Source of the DNA: Synchiropus splendidus
Lineage: Eukaryota > Chordata > Actinopteri > Syngnathiformes > Callionymidae
Length of the DNA: 64,000 nt
Direction: 5' to 3'
Assembly (NCBI RefSeq): GCF_027744825.2
Contig: NC_071342.1
Coordinates: forward strand, 12,357,501 to 12,421,500
In this document: positions 25,855 to 33,713 of the stretch, in pieces
Layout of the letters: each line of letters starts with the position of its first letter
How positions within the stretch are numbered: position 1 is the stretch's first letter
Translations under genes and position numbers: made by a program
The notes under the pieces: model-generated
The model's input: the letters and a program-made list of their open reading frames with translations, nothing else
Database searches by the model: none
Told to the model about the DNA's origin: nothing

Positions 25855-25961
25855 ATGTAGACGTTCAGTCACCCGATGAGAAGTCAGTCATCACTTATGT
25901 CTCTACATTGTACGATGCCTTCCCCAAAGTACCAGAAGGAGCGGATGGTGTCACTGCTAAT
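25855..25961 (+). CDS. dst: CH2 exon 3
   Basis: Acceptor ctcctcag, donor GTAACT. It codes (D)[20 protein letters not shown] then [15 protein letters not shown], the conserved end of CH2 and the linker to the plakin domain. Confidence 0.96.
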
Positions 25962-26032
25962 GTAACTCACACATCAATAAATTCTGTGGTTGCTGAAAAC
26001 CAGTGTGTCAAAGCCTTTGTTCTGTTCTGCAG

Positions 26033-26152
26033 GATGTCGATATTAAATGGGTGGAGTACCAGAACATGATAAAATACCTCAGCCAGTGGATCAAACACAA
26101 TGTGGCCATTATGTCTGACAGATCATTCCCAAACAGTCCAGTGGAACTCAAG
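26033..26152 (+). CDS. dst: Plakin-domain N-terminal exon
   Basis: Acceptor gttctgcag, donor GTTTTT (weak but aligned). 40 codons from [20 protein letters not shown] to [10 protein letters not shown], the first helices after CH2. Confidence 0.93.
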
Positions 26153-26234
26153 GTTTTTCTTTGCTCTCTTGCCTCACTTCTCTTTCCTCCCAGTTCCCTT
26201 TATTGTTATTGTTATCTTTATTGTATTTTTACAG

Positions 26235-26330
26235 GCACTTTATACACAGTATTTGCAGTTTAAGGAAAGTGAAATCCCACTAAAAGAAAATGAGAAGACA
26301 AAAATCCAAAACCTCTATAAAATGCTGGAG
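26235..26330 (+). CDS. dst: Plakin-domain exon ([15 protein letters not shown])
   Basis: Acceptor tttttacag, donor GTAATG, 32 codons in phase 0. It codes [20 protein letters not shown] then [12 protein letters not shown], helical plakin-domain sequence typical of DST. Confidence 0.95.
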
Positions 26331-26412
26331 GTAATGTGATGCATAAATGATTCTTAGTTTGTACTGTTGAATGGCAGGATGACATTGCTACATCTTTTTC
26401 TTGTTTTGACAG

Positions 26413-26540
26413 ATGTGGATTGAGTTTGGACGGATTCAGTTGCCACCTGGCCATCACCCCAATGATGTGGAGAAGGAATGGGGAAAGTTAATTGTTGCCA
26501 TGCTAGAAAGAGAAAAGTGCCTGAGGCCTGAAGTGGAGCG
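26413..26540 (+). CDS. dst: Plakin-domain exon before the BPAG1e start
   Basis: Acceptor ttttgacag, donor GTACGT after CG. It codes [20 protein letters not shown] then [22 protein letters not shown]. It ends in the same phase as the BPAG1e first exon, so either can join exon 27828. Confidence 0.95.
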
Positions 26541-27469
26541 GTACGTGAAACAAATCACGAAATATCTGAATGGCTGATCATTGTTATGCAATGCTCATTT
26601 ATTATCCGACTTCGGTGCTCTGTAGATTCTTATGGATATACGGACGTCTTCCAGGTTTTGTCTTCTATGTGTGTCAACTGTGTGTGTTGTAGCTACTCTG
26701 CTGCCTGCAGTCAAATTGATCTCATTGTGTTCAATGATATTTAAAATGAGTTGCCAAGCTGTCTGGTTAAAAAAATGCAGGGAATACGATGAGTAAAAAA
26801 AGTGTGTAACATGAGTGGAGTTTCTAGTTTAATACAGTGGCAGGAAAACCCTTAAAATTTGACACAATCACAAATATTGTCATGGAAAATCTATATATTT
26901 TTCTATATTTTTACGATATACTTGTTCTCAAGTCAGTAAATAACGTATTTAAAAATGAACCAAAATAAATAAATACATAAATAAATCACATCACATCATC
27001 AAATTAATATTTGAAGTAATATTCCAGCCAGACTGCGAAGGGTATCTGACAAGTTTTTCCACTACAGTACATCGAACCATATCTCCTAGGCTAAACGCCG
27101 AAGCTCTCACATTGCTTCCCTTATTTGACATTCCCTTGTATATCAGCTTCAATATGCAGGTTCACACATGCAGGGACGCTCAGTTGGTGTTCAGTTTCTT
27201 TTCTTGTTGGTGCTTTTACTTTTGAATTTACTCAAAATGAAACGGTCTGTTGACTACAGTGTTTCAAAGATGATGGATTCTTGAATTTATCATCCATGAA
27301 ACAGCAGTTTACCTCATTTATGAATAGAAGGGTTTGTCCTTTTGGCGTCAGTCTCAAGTCTCCTTTAATATCAGTAGAGTGTCTCAACATGCTGTTTGCG
27401 TATCCTGAGGGCATCACATTAAAACGGGGTGTGTGTCGTTTTTACATGATTCACACCTGCCTTGGACTC
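26541..27469. other. Intron and BPAG1e upstream region
   Basis: AT-rich DNA leading to the TATA box at 27470. The epithelial promoter elements are expected here, but I identify no specific factor sites. Confidence 0.6.
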
Positions 27470-27476
27470 TATAAAG
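27470..27476 (+). promoter_or_regulatory. dst: Candidate TATA box of the BPAG1e promoter
   Basis: TATAAAG lies 87 bp upstream of the BPAG1e initiation codon, giving room for a start site near 27500 and a leader of about 55 nt. A nine-codon upstream frame (ATG 27513, TGA ending 27539) falls in that leader. The position fits a private epithelial promoter inside the larger gene. Confidence 0.6.
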
Positions 27477-27556
27477 GTGAGCGGGGTGGAAAACATTTCA
27501 GCAGTTTTTGTCATGTCTGAGGCTGGAGACGTTGGTTGACAAGCCAGGGGTACAAC

Positions 27557-27753
27557 ATGCAGCAGTACGATCGGTTTAGGAGCAACAGGCTGCTCAACAA
27601 ACCAACCAACATGGACATGTTTAGCAACATCTCGTCCGTCAGCGACAGTAGTATCGGCAGCTTTGGATCGAGTGACACAGCTTTTGCGGCGTCTGAACCT
27701 TTAAGGCTGAATAGCTCTGTATTTCTCAATAATAGTATTGCTTATGGATCCAG
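27557..27753 (+). CDS. dst: BPAG1e first coding exon
   Basis: The ATG gives MQQYDRFRSNRLLNKPTNMD through NNSIAYGS, ending AG before donor GTGAGA. It joins 27828 to complete R then [14 protein letters not shown]. Human BPAG1e has a Ser/Thr-rich leader of about the same length joined at exactly this LEMLQQ point (from memory). This start removes the actin-binding domain, leaving the hemidesmosomal form. Complete model from here to 38754: 24 exons, 2765 residues; the human form is about 2650. Confidence 0.9.
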
Positions 27754-27827
27754 GTGAGATTCAATACTTGTAGATGCAAGTTTTTTTTGTGATTTTAATT
27801 GTTATTTCTCTCATTTTACTGCTGTAG

Positions 27828-27921
27828 GCTTGAGATGTTGCAGCAGATTGCAAATAGGGTCCAACGGGACTGTGTCAATGGGGAGGACAAGCTGGCGCTG
27901 GCAAGAAGTTCTCTTCAGTCT
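27828..27921 (+). CDS. dst: Plakin-domain exon ([14 protein letters not shown])
   Basis: Acceptor ctgctgtag, donor GTAAGT. It is shared by the BPAG1e start and the upstream isoforms. It codes [20 protein letters not shown] then [11 protein letters not shown]. Confidence 0.95.
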
Positions 27922-28007
27922 GTAAGTCTTGCTAGAACTATGCTGCTCTAGTAGTGTTGTAATGTTTATCTCTGTTTTCATTATTAAATTGGTTTTCCTT
28001 TTAAAAG

Positions 28008-28162
28008 GATGTCAAGCGTCTTGAGTCTGGTATTCAGTTCTTAAATGAAGCTGAGGTTGCTGGATACCTTCTGGAATGTGAGAACATCCTCAGACAGCAG
28101 GTGATGGATATCCAGGTTCTTCTGGACGGGAAATTTCCTTTTGCAGATCAACTAGTTCAAAG
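28008..28162 (+). CDS. dst: Plakin-domain exon (spectrin repeat)
   Basis: Acceptor ttaaaag, donor GTACAA. It codes [20 protein letters not shown] through [14 protein letters not shown], matching the DST segment ending ADQLVQR. Confidence 0.94.
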
Positions 28163-28238
28163 GTACAAAATCATCGACTTGGTGAAATGTCCTGCATGTT
28201 TAAAAGCCTCACATTATTTGTCATTTCTTCACAAACAG

Positions 28239-28707
28239 GGCCTCAAATCTCCGGGATGAGCTTTTATCCCTGCGTGCTGAGTCCTCCTCCCTGTACAGCA
28301 AAGGTCGCTCACTGACAACAGAGCAAACAAAGATGATGATTTCTGGCATCACGCAGAGCCTAAATTCTGGCTATTCATCGACCTTGAACACTGGTTTGAC
28401 TCCAGCCTATGATCACACACTCACCCCAGGGGGGTTTGTTACCCCTGGTTCCACCTTCACCTCTAGCTTTACACCCGGACTTACACCGTCCTTGACCCCT
28501 GCCTTTACCCCAAGCATGCAGTCTACTGCCGGACACATGTACATGGGGAACAGCGGCAGCATGGCTCCATCATCCCTCAGGCACTTGAAACACATGCAGA
28601 TCCGAAAGCCCTTGATGAAGTCATCACTAGCAGATCCTGGCATGACAGAAGAGGAGGTCAGCATGAAATATGTCCAGGATCTCCTTAGCTGGGTGGAAGA
28701 CATGCAA
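28239..28707 (+). CDS. dst: Plakin-domain exon with Thr-Pro-rich insert
   Basis: Acceptor cacaaacag, donor GTAAGA. It codes [20 protein letters not shown], then [15 protein letters not shown], then a low-complexity Thr/Pro/Ser loop (28399-28530: [14 protein letters not shown]) and [15 protein letters not shown]...WVEDMQ. The [11 protein letters not shown] stretch and the T-P loop exist in DST but not, as I recall, in MACF1, and fix the paralogue. The loop is probably disordered and interrupts a spectrin repeat. Confidence 0.95.
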
Positions 28708-28774
28708 GTAAGACATCCTGTGTTTCGCTTTATCATCCGATTTTATATTGATGGCATGTTTGTTGTGTTTGTAG

Positions 28775-28903
28775 TTGCTGCTGGATCGCTCTGAGTGGGG
28801 ATCTGATCTGCCCAGTGTGGAAATGCATGTGGAAAACAACAAGGCTGTACTGAAAGCAATTGAGGAATTCCAAATGAGCCTGAAAGAGGCCAAAATGAGT
28901 GAG
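28775..28903 (+). CDS. dst: Plakin-domain exon ([16 protein letters not shown])
   Basis: Acceptor gtttgtag, donor GTGAGC, 43 codons. The [10 protein letters not shown] motif is a plakin-domain landmark. Confidence 0.95.
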
Positions 28904-29187
28904 GTGAGCCTGATAAAACTTTCCACTTTTCGATCATGCTGTTGCCTGTCAAATGTATCAAAAAAAAAAATTTGCAACATTGAAATTAATTGATTTAGTC
29001 AAAAACTACACCCTCAACAACAAAAGAAAATCCTAAAAATTGAGTTAAAGTAAAAGGTAATAATTTATAATATTTTATTTTTGATTTAATAAATGAGAAA
29101 TTTGTACAGCTCCTTCTGTGATTGAGTTTGAGACCCCTGCTGTACGTAATATCACAAAACCAATAGACAGGGCTGTTTGCCTTTCAG
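28904..29187. other. Intron with eroded transposon end
   Basis: A 284-bp AT-rich intron. GTTTGAGACCCCTGCT at 29127-29142 resembles the terminal repeat of common fish hAT-type elements. The other end is not recognisable. Confidence 0.5.
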
Positions 29188-29265
29188 ATTCAGATGAGCA
29201 TGCCCTTGAGACCAACTTACACCGAACGTCTGAGCAAATTGGAAAAGCAATATGATCGACTCTCG
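29188..29265 (+). CDS. dst: Plakin-domain exon
   Basis: Acceptor cctttcag, donor GTAAGA, 26 codons: IQMSMPLRPTYTERLSKLEK then QYDRLS. Confidence 0.94.
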
Positions 29266-29332
29266 GTAAGAAGGCTCATGAGATACCTGCCGCATTCATC
29301 CACATACTCACACCTGTCTGCTTCTTCCTCAG

Positions 29333-29494
29333 AGCTGCTCAAAGGAACGGCAGAGCAATCTGGACGGCCTTCACGAGTTTGTGTCTTTGGCAACTCGAGA
29401 GCTTATCTGGCTGAACGAGAAGGAAGAAGAGGAGGTGGCATTCGACTGGAGCGACCGCAACAGCAAAATATCTTTAAAGAGAGACTATCATGCT
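29333..29494 (+). CDS. dst: Plakin-domain exon ([18 protein letters not shown])
   Basis: Acceptor cttcctcag, donor GTGAGT, 54 codons. It contains [20 protein letters not shown], among the most conserved stretches of the plakin domain. Confidence 0.96.
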
Positions 29495-29578
29495 GTGAGT
29501 TTATATCTTTTATAGCCGCTAATTCAATTCAAACAAATTGAGTATCAAGATGTCCTCAATTTGTTTTCTTCCCTCAAG

Positions 29579-29683
29579 GATCTGATGCGTGAGCTGGATG
29601 AGAAGGAGAGAGTGATCAAGTCTGTGCAGGAAAAGGCAGATCGCCTGCTCTTCAGACACCACCCAGCCAAGCTCACAATAGAA
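29579..29683 (+). CDS. dst: Plakin-domain exon
   Basis: Acceptor ccctcaag, donor GTAAGT, 35 codons: DLMRELDEKERVIKSVQEKA through HHPAKLTIE. Confidence 0.94.
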
Positions 29684-29865
29684 GTAAGTCTCTCTAATGA
29701 GTCTGTTGACAGCCTACTTTGACTTGGTCTGCTGTCAAGTCGTTCCAGTGATGTCTCCACCCCGTCTCCAGCTGCTTAAAAAATGTTTCAGTGCTGTTTC
29801 GGCTTGTTGTGTTCTTATTGCCACTAACCATGTTTTTATTAACTGATGTGATCCATCACTTAAAG

Positions 29866-29961
29866 GCATACAGAGCCGCCATGCAGACACAGTGGAGCTG
29901 GATTCTTCAACTCTGTGCGTGCGTCGAGCAGCACCTAAAGGAGAACGCTGTTTATTTTGAG
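29866..29961 (+). CDS. dst: Plakin-domain exon ([17 protein letters not shown])
   Basis: Acceptor cacttaaag, donor GTGAAC, 32 codons. [20 protein letters not shown] then [12 protein letters not shown] is nearly identical to mammalian DST. Confidence 0.96.
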
Positions 29962-30028
29962 GTGAACTTCAAGCAAAAATCTTAATAATATATCCAGCTA
30001 ATCGTATTTTTTTCAATTTTTTGCTCAG

Positions 30029-30154
30029 TATTTTGGTGATGCCAAAGAGGCAATTGATTACCTGAAGAGCCTGCAGGAGGCCATTCAAAGAAAGTACAGC
30101 TGTGACCGGACAAACAGTCTTCACAGATTAGAGGACCTCATCAATGAGTCAATG
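30029..30154 (+). CDS. dst: Plakin-domain exon before SH3
   Basis: Acceptor ttgctcag, donor GTAACT, 42 codons: [20 protein letters not shown] then [22 protein letters not shown]. Confidence 0.95.
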
Positions 30155-30284
30155 GTAACTTTAAACATTGTTATTGTCAACATTCACACCACAACAGGGT
30201 TAATATAAGAGTTGCCAAGTGCGTAGCATCAGAAGAGACAGATGTCCCCCCTTATACTTAAACACTGTTTTTTGAATTTCTCAG

Positions 30285-30437
30285 GATGTAAAAGAGCAGC
30301 TTCTCCAGTACAGCAACACTGTCGCTGGGCTGGTTGGCCGGTCCAAAAACATCGTACAGCTCAAGCCAAGGAACGCGGACAACCCTCTGAGATCTTCCAT
30401 CGCTGTGAATGCCATCTGTGACTACCGACAGATAGAG
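30285..30437 (+). CDS. dst: Plakin-domain exon, start of embedded SH3
   Basis: Acceptor tttctcag, donor GTATTG, 51 codons. It ends [17 protein letters not shown], the first strand of the SH3 domain that sits inside a plakin-domain spectrin repeat. The preceding [14 protein letters not shown] is family-typical. Confidence 0.95.
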
Positions 30438-30511
30438 GTATTGACCACCTCCCGCCTCCCCAAAAAAACAAATTCAGATGTATAGACAGTAACCTTTCAC
30501 CGTTTACTCAG

Positions 30512-30666
30512 ATCACCATTTACAAAGATGATGAATGCGTTTTGGCCAACAACTCTCACCGGGCAAAGTGGAAAGTGATCAATCCAGCCGGGAACGAGGC
30601 CATGGTGCCATCTGTCTGCTTCACAGTTCCTCCACCCAACAAAGAGGCTGTGGATGTGGCAACAAG
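30512..30666 (+). CDS. dst: SH3 exon
   Basis: Acceptor tttactcag, donor GTAATC. It codes [20 protein letters not shown] through [20 protein letters not shown]. Plakin SH3 domains lack the usual Pro-peptide pocket residues; EAMVPSVCF is the characteristic end. Confidence 0.96.
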
Positions 30667-30744
30667 GTAATCTGTGGACCTTATCTGTTGGTCTTCCCTA
30701 TAGAATTGTTCAAACTAAATCTGTATTTTAACGTCCTGCTGCAG

Positions 30745-30871
30745 ATTGGAGCAGTTATACCAGAACGTCCTCTCTCTCTGGCACCACTCCCACATCAACA
30801 TGAAGAGCGTGGTTTCATGGCACTATCTGGTAGCTGATATAAAAACCATTCGAAACTGGAACACGACATCG
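30745..30871 (+). CDS. dst: Plakin-domain exon after SH3
   Basis: Acceptor ctgcag, donor [26 protein letters not shown] then [20 protein letters not shown]. The [10 protein letters not shown] motif is shared across plakins. Confidence 0.95.
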
Positions 30872-30947
30872 GTATGGTTAAATTATTTAGATTTTAACCT
30901 AATTTCATCAGCAAGCAGTGCAAAACAAGCTTGTTCTGTTTGTCTAG

Positions 30948-31131
30948 ATCAAGACTATTTCGCCAAGTGAGCAGCAGACTGTCCTACACAGCCTGCAGTC
31001 CCACTTGGATGACTTCCTGGAAGACAGTGAGGAGTCGGAGGTGTTCACCGTGGCTGACTGTACCCAACTGGAGAACGATGTCATCGCCTGCAAGAATTAC
31101 TACCAGGAGCTACTGAGATCTGCGGAGAGAG
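30948..31131 (+). CDS. dst: Plakin-domain exon
   Basis: Acceptor tttgtctag, donor [26 protein letters not shown] then [20 protein letters not shown] through [11 protein letters not shown]. Confidence 0.94.
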
Positions 31132-31547
31132 GTAAAGCAATGTGCATGTGAGGGAGCGTGAAGGAAACCCATGGCTCTGTAAGCCTCTCTAAGTCTGAAG
31201 TTAATGCTTTTAGGAGTCACGTTTTAGGTTTTCTTTCAAGATTAGCATTACCAACAAGTGCAGCAGGATTTGTTTTATGAAAAACTGTACTGCGGAAAAT
31301 CAGGTTACTGTTCAAGGCAGTGCAGAAGTTTAATAGCACTTATGCCTTTCCACTTGAATTTTCATTGCATGTTGAGCAACAATGCTTTTAGCATTCTGCC
31401 CCCTAGTGGCTTCATGCCTGCCTTTGAAACAGGTTTCACTACTTTATGTGTAAGTGCTAAATGAATGTGCCTTTATAGCACTGGATTGAAGTTGGAATTT
31501 GGATATGATGATTTGACGGCTATATGTTTTGCTTCTCATTCAACCAG
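31132..31547. other. Intron with a strong CTCF-like 13-mer
   Basis: 416 bp. The only item of note is the minus-strand CTCF-like sequence at 31397-31409. Confidence 0.6.
31397..31409 (-). promoter_or_regulatory. CTCF-like 13-mer (exact match to core pattern)
   Basis: The minus strand reads CCACTAGGGGGCA, fitting CCASYAGRKGGCR at all positions and close to the strongest vertebrate CTCF core. It lies in an intron about 3.9 kb downstream of the BPAG1e promoter. Binding is not shown by sequence alone. Confidence 0.45.
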
Positions 31548-31705
31548 ACAAGCAGGATGAGTCCGTTTACAATAGTTACATCTCAGAGTTGCGGAACTTC
31601 CGAATGCACCTGGAGGCCCATGAGCAGCAGCTCATTAGACAAATCCGCACTCAACTCGCCAGAGATGACCCCGAGCAGACTCGAGTCCGCATCGTGGATC
31701 AAGAG
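31548..31705 (+). CDS. dst: Plakin-domain exon (YNSYISELRNFRMHLE)
   Basis: Acceptor caaccag, donor GTCTGA: DKQDESVYNSYISELRNFRM through IRTQLARDDPEQTRVRIVDQ, aligned with DST. Confidence 0.94.
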
Positions 31706-31773
31706 GTCTGAGAGTGTCCTCACGCACTTGTCACTTGTCTCCTTCTTATGTGACTCAATTTGTTCATTTGCAG

Positions 31774-31952
31774 AGAAAAAGAACTGAGCTGAATAAACTG
31801 AAGGAGGATCTTGATGTGATTAAGGAGAAGTGTGAGTTGTTTATCCGGCAGGCAGCTGGTTTTCCGTCGCTGCCGAACCTCTCCTCTGAGCTCACCGTCC
31901 TTCTTCAGAGCATGAGTCAGGTCTACTCCATGTCCTCCATCTACATGGACAA
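31774..31952 (+). CDS. dst: Plakin-domain exon
   Basis: Acceptor atttgcag, donor GTATGA: RKRTELNKLKEDLDVIKEKC through LQSMSQVYSMSSIYMD. The QVYSMSS.Y.DKLKTV stretch is DST-type. Confidence 0.94.
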
Positions 31953-32025
31953 GTATGACTCTAAAAAGAGGTGAAATGTTGTGTATTAATAAGTAAAACC
32001 TGACACGTTCTGTTTCTCTTTTTAG

Positions 32026-32164
32026 ACTGAAGACAGTGAGTTTAGTGGTGGAGCACAGCCAGGATGCTGAGGCTCTAGTCAAAGCTTACGAATCCAAACT
32101 GTATGATGAAGATGCCACGAGCTCTGACATGAGGTCCATCGAGTCAGTAATATCAACACTGAAG
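32026..32164 (+). CDS. dst: Plakin-domain exon
   Basis: Acceptor tttttag, donor GTAACA: LKTVSLVVEHSQDAEALVKA through RSIESVISTLK. Confidence 0.94.
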
Positions 32165-32225
32165 GTAACACCAGCGCCACACAAAGGATCGACAGAGCAC
32201 TTAACTGACCTCATTGTTTCGACAG

Positions 32226-32419
32226 CAATGGCGAACAGAAATTAATGAGAAACAGGAAGTGTTTCACAGCCTGGAAGATGACCTTCAGAAAGCTCGAGTC
32301 ATCAGTGAGCGCATGTTTAAAACCCACAATGAGCGCGACTTTGACTTGGACTGGCACAAAGAAAAGGCTGCCCAGCTCAACGAGAGATGGCTGAACATCC
32401 ACACTCAGATCGATAACAG
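32226..32419 (+). CDS. dst: Plakin-domain exon
   Basis: Acceptor tttcgacag, donor [26 protein letters not shown] through [20 protein letters not shown]. Confidence 0.95.
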
Positions 32420-32488
32420 GTATCGTTTTAATTTTGCCACCAACTGTCTGTGTTCGCTTGACTGAACACTCTGCACGTTTCACTGCAG

Positions 32489-32651
32489 AATCCGTGACCT
32501 GGATGGTATAAGCAAGTCTTTAAAAAATTACAAGGACTCGTACCACAGTGTGGATGAATGGGTGAGGGAGATGGAAGAAGAGCAGTTGCAGGCTCAAGAA
32601 AACAAACCAGAGGACAGCAAGGCCCTCGCTGAACTGTTGAACAAACAAAAG
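32489..32651 (+). CDS. dst: Plakin-domain exon ending at a GC donor
   Basis: Acceptor cactgcag: [20 protein letters not shown] through [13 protein letters not shown]. Homology breaks exactly at AAAAG followed by GCAGGA, and resumes at 32717 ([10 protein letters not shown]). No GT lies at the break, so this is read as a GC-AG intron of 65 bp. Reading on instead meets a stop after five codons. Confidence 0.9.
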
Positions 32652-32716
32652 GCAGGACGACTAACATTATAAAGATTCAGGATATGCATATTCTTTATAT
32701 CAACTTATGCTTCCAG

Positions 32717-32800
32717 GTCCTCGTGGCTGAAATTGAGCAAAAGCAGAGTGGAATTGATGAGTGTCAGAAGTACTCAGAACAGTACTCCTCAGCCTTTAAG
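32717..32800 (+). CDS. dst: Plakin-domain exon
   Basis: Acceptor gcttccag, donor GTGTGG, 28 codons: [20 protein letters not shown] then EQYSSAFK. Confidence 0.94.
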
Positions 32801-32876
32801 GTGTGGTGTTTATTCTGTATTCTGTTCCATGACATTGCTAACTGTCATTAATACGTCCATGTTTTAATACATTTAG

Positions 32877-32984
32877 GATTATGAACTCCAACTGATGACT
32901 TTCCGAGCGATGGTCGACTCTCAACACAAATCTCCGCTCAAGAAAAGAAGGATGCAAAGCACCTCTGATTCCATCCAGCAAGAG
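32877..32984 (+). CDS. dst: Plakin-domain exon ([16 protein letters not shown])
   Basis: Acceptor catttag, donor GTAAAA, 36 codons. [20 protein letters not shown] then [16 protein letters not shown] is near-invariant in the family; KKRRM is a basic patch. Confidence 0.96.
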
Positions 32985-33049
32985 GTAAAACCTCTTTTAT
33001 TTTCGGTGGTCATTTGATTAACTTGACGTAATGTACATTCTCTGCATAG

Positions 33050-33148
33050 TTCATGGACCTCAGAACCAGATACACCGCTCTGGTGACTCTGATGACGCAG
33101 TTCGTGAAGTACGCCAGTGAAACACTGAAAAGAACCGAAGAAGAGGAG
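33050..33148 (+). CDS. dst: Last plakin-domain exon and isoform branch point
   Basis: Acceptor tctgcatag, donor GTGAGA, 33 codons: [20 protein letters not shown] then [13 protein letters not shown]. From here splicing can go to 33714 (BPAG1e rod) or 38916 (long isoforms); both acceptors are in phase 0. Confidence 0.96.
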
Positions 33149-33713
33149 GTGAGAGTTTCATGCTTTTCTTCCACTGGTGGGGCGCTGCTGCTGGTTTTCA
33201 CTGTGATGCTACAGCTGTTTCCTGCATGAATGGAAGAAATTCCACAGGAGATATAGAAACACAAAACAAGCTTTATTGGGGTCAGCATGGTGGGATATAC
33301 TGTATGTGCTGGGTGCTCAACTGCAGTGCATGGATGGACAAGCTCAGCCGGTGACGCGGGATCGCTTAAAGGTTTGGGTTTCTTCTCTCAGATTCTACAG
33401 GTAGAAATCTATTATTATTATTAATGTGTTGGCACAAACTGCTACAAATATGAATTAGCATTAATTTAATAAATATATTTAATTATTATTTTTATTATCA
33501 TTATTGTTAATTATTAATAATTTCAGCTGTTAATACAAAGGTATTTTAAGTACAATTGTTAATTTAATGATGAAATAGATGAGTTTTAGTCGTCCAATTT
33601 CATTTGCCATTAGAGGCATTAGTCTTGGTTGCTTTGGTGCTTCGGGCAGAATATGGCTTTTAAGTCACCTGTCTACTTGACGTTGATGTATAACGTATTG
33701 TTTTGCATTTTAG
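33149..33713. other. Intron before the BPAG1e rod exon
   Basis: 565 bp, AT-rich with TTA/ATT-rich patches around 33410-33530. No other feature is recognised. Confidence 0.7.

Noticed and set aside
27536..27556. Earlier start for BPAG1e at 27536
   Set aside because: That codon is TTG; the first in-frame ATG is 27557, with a TATA box at suitable distance.
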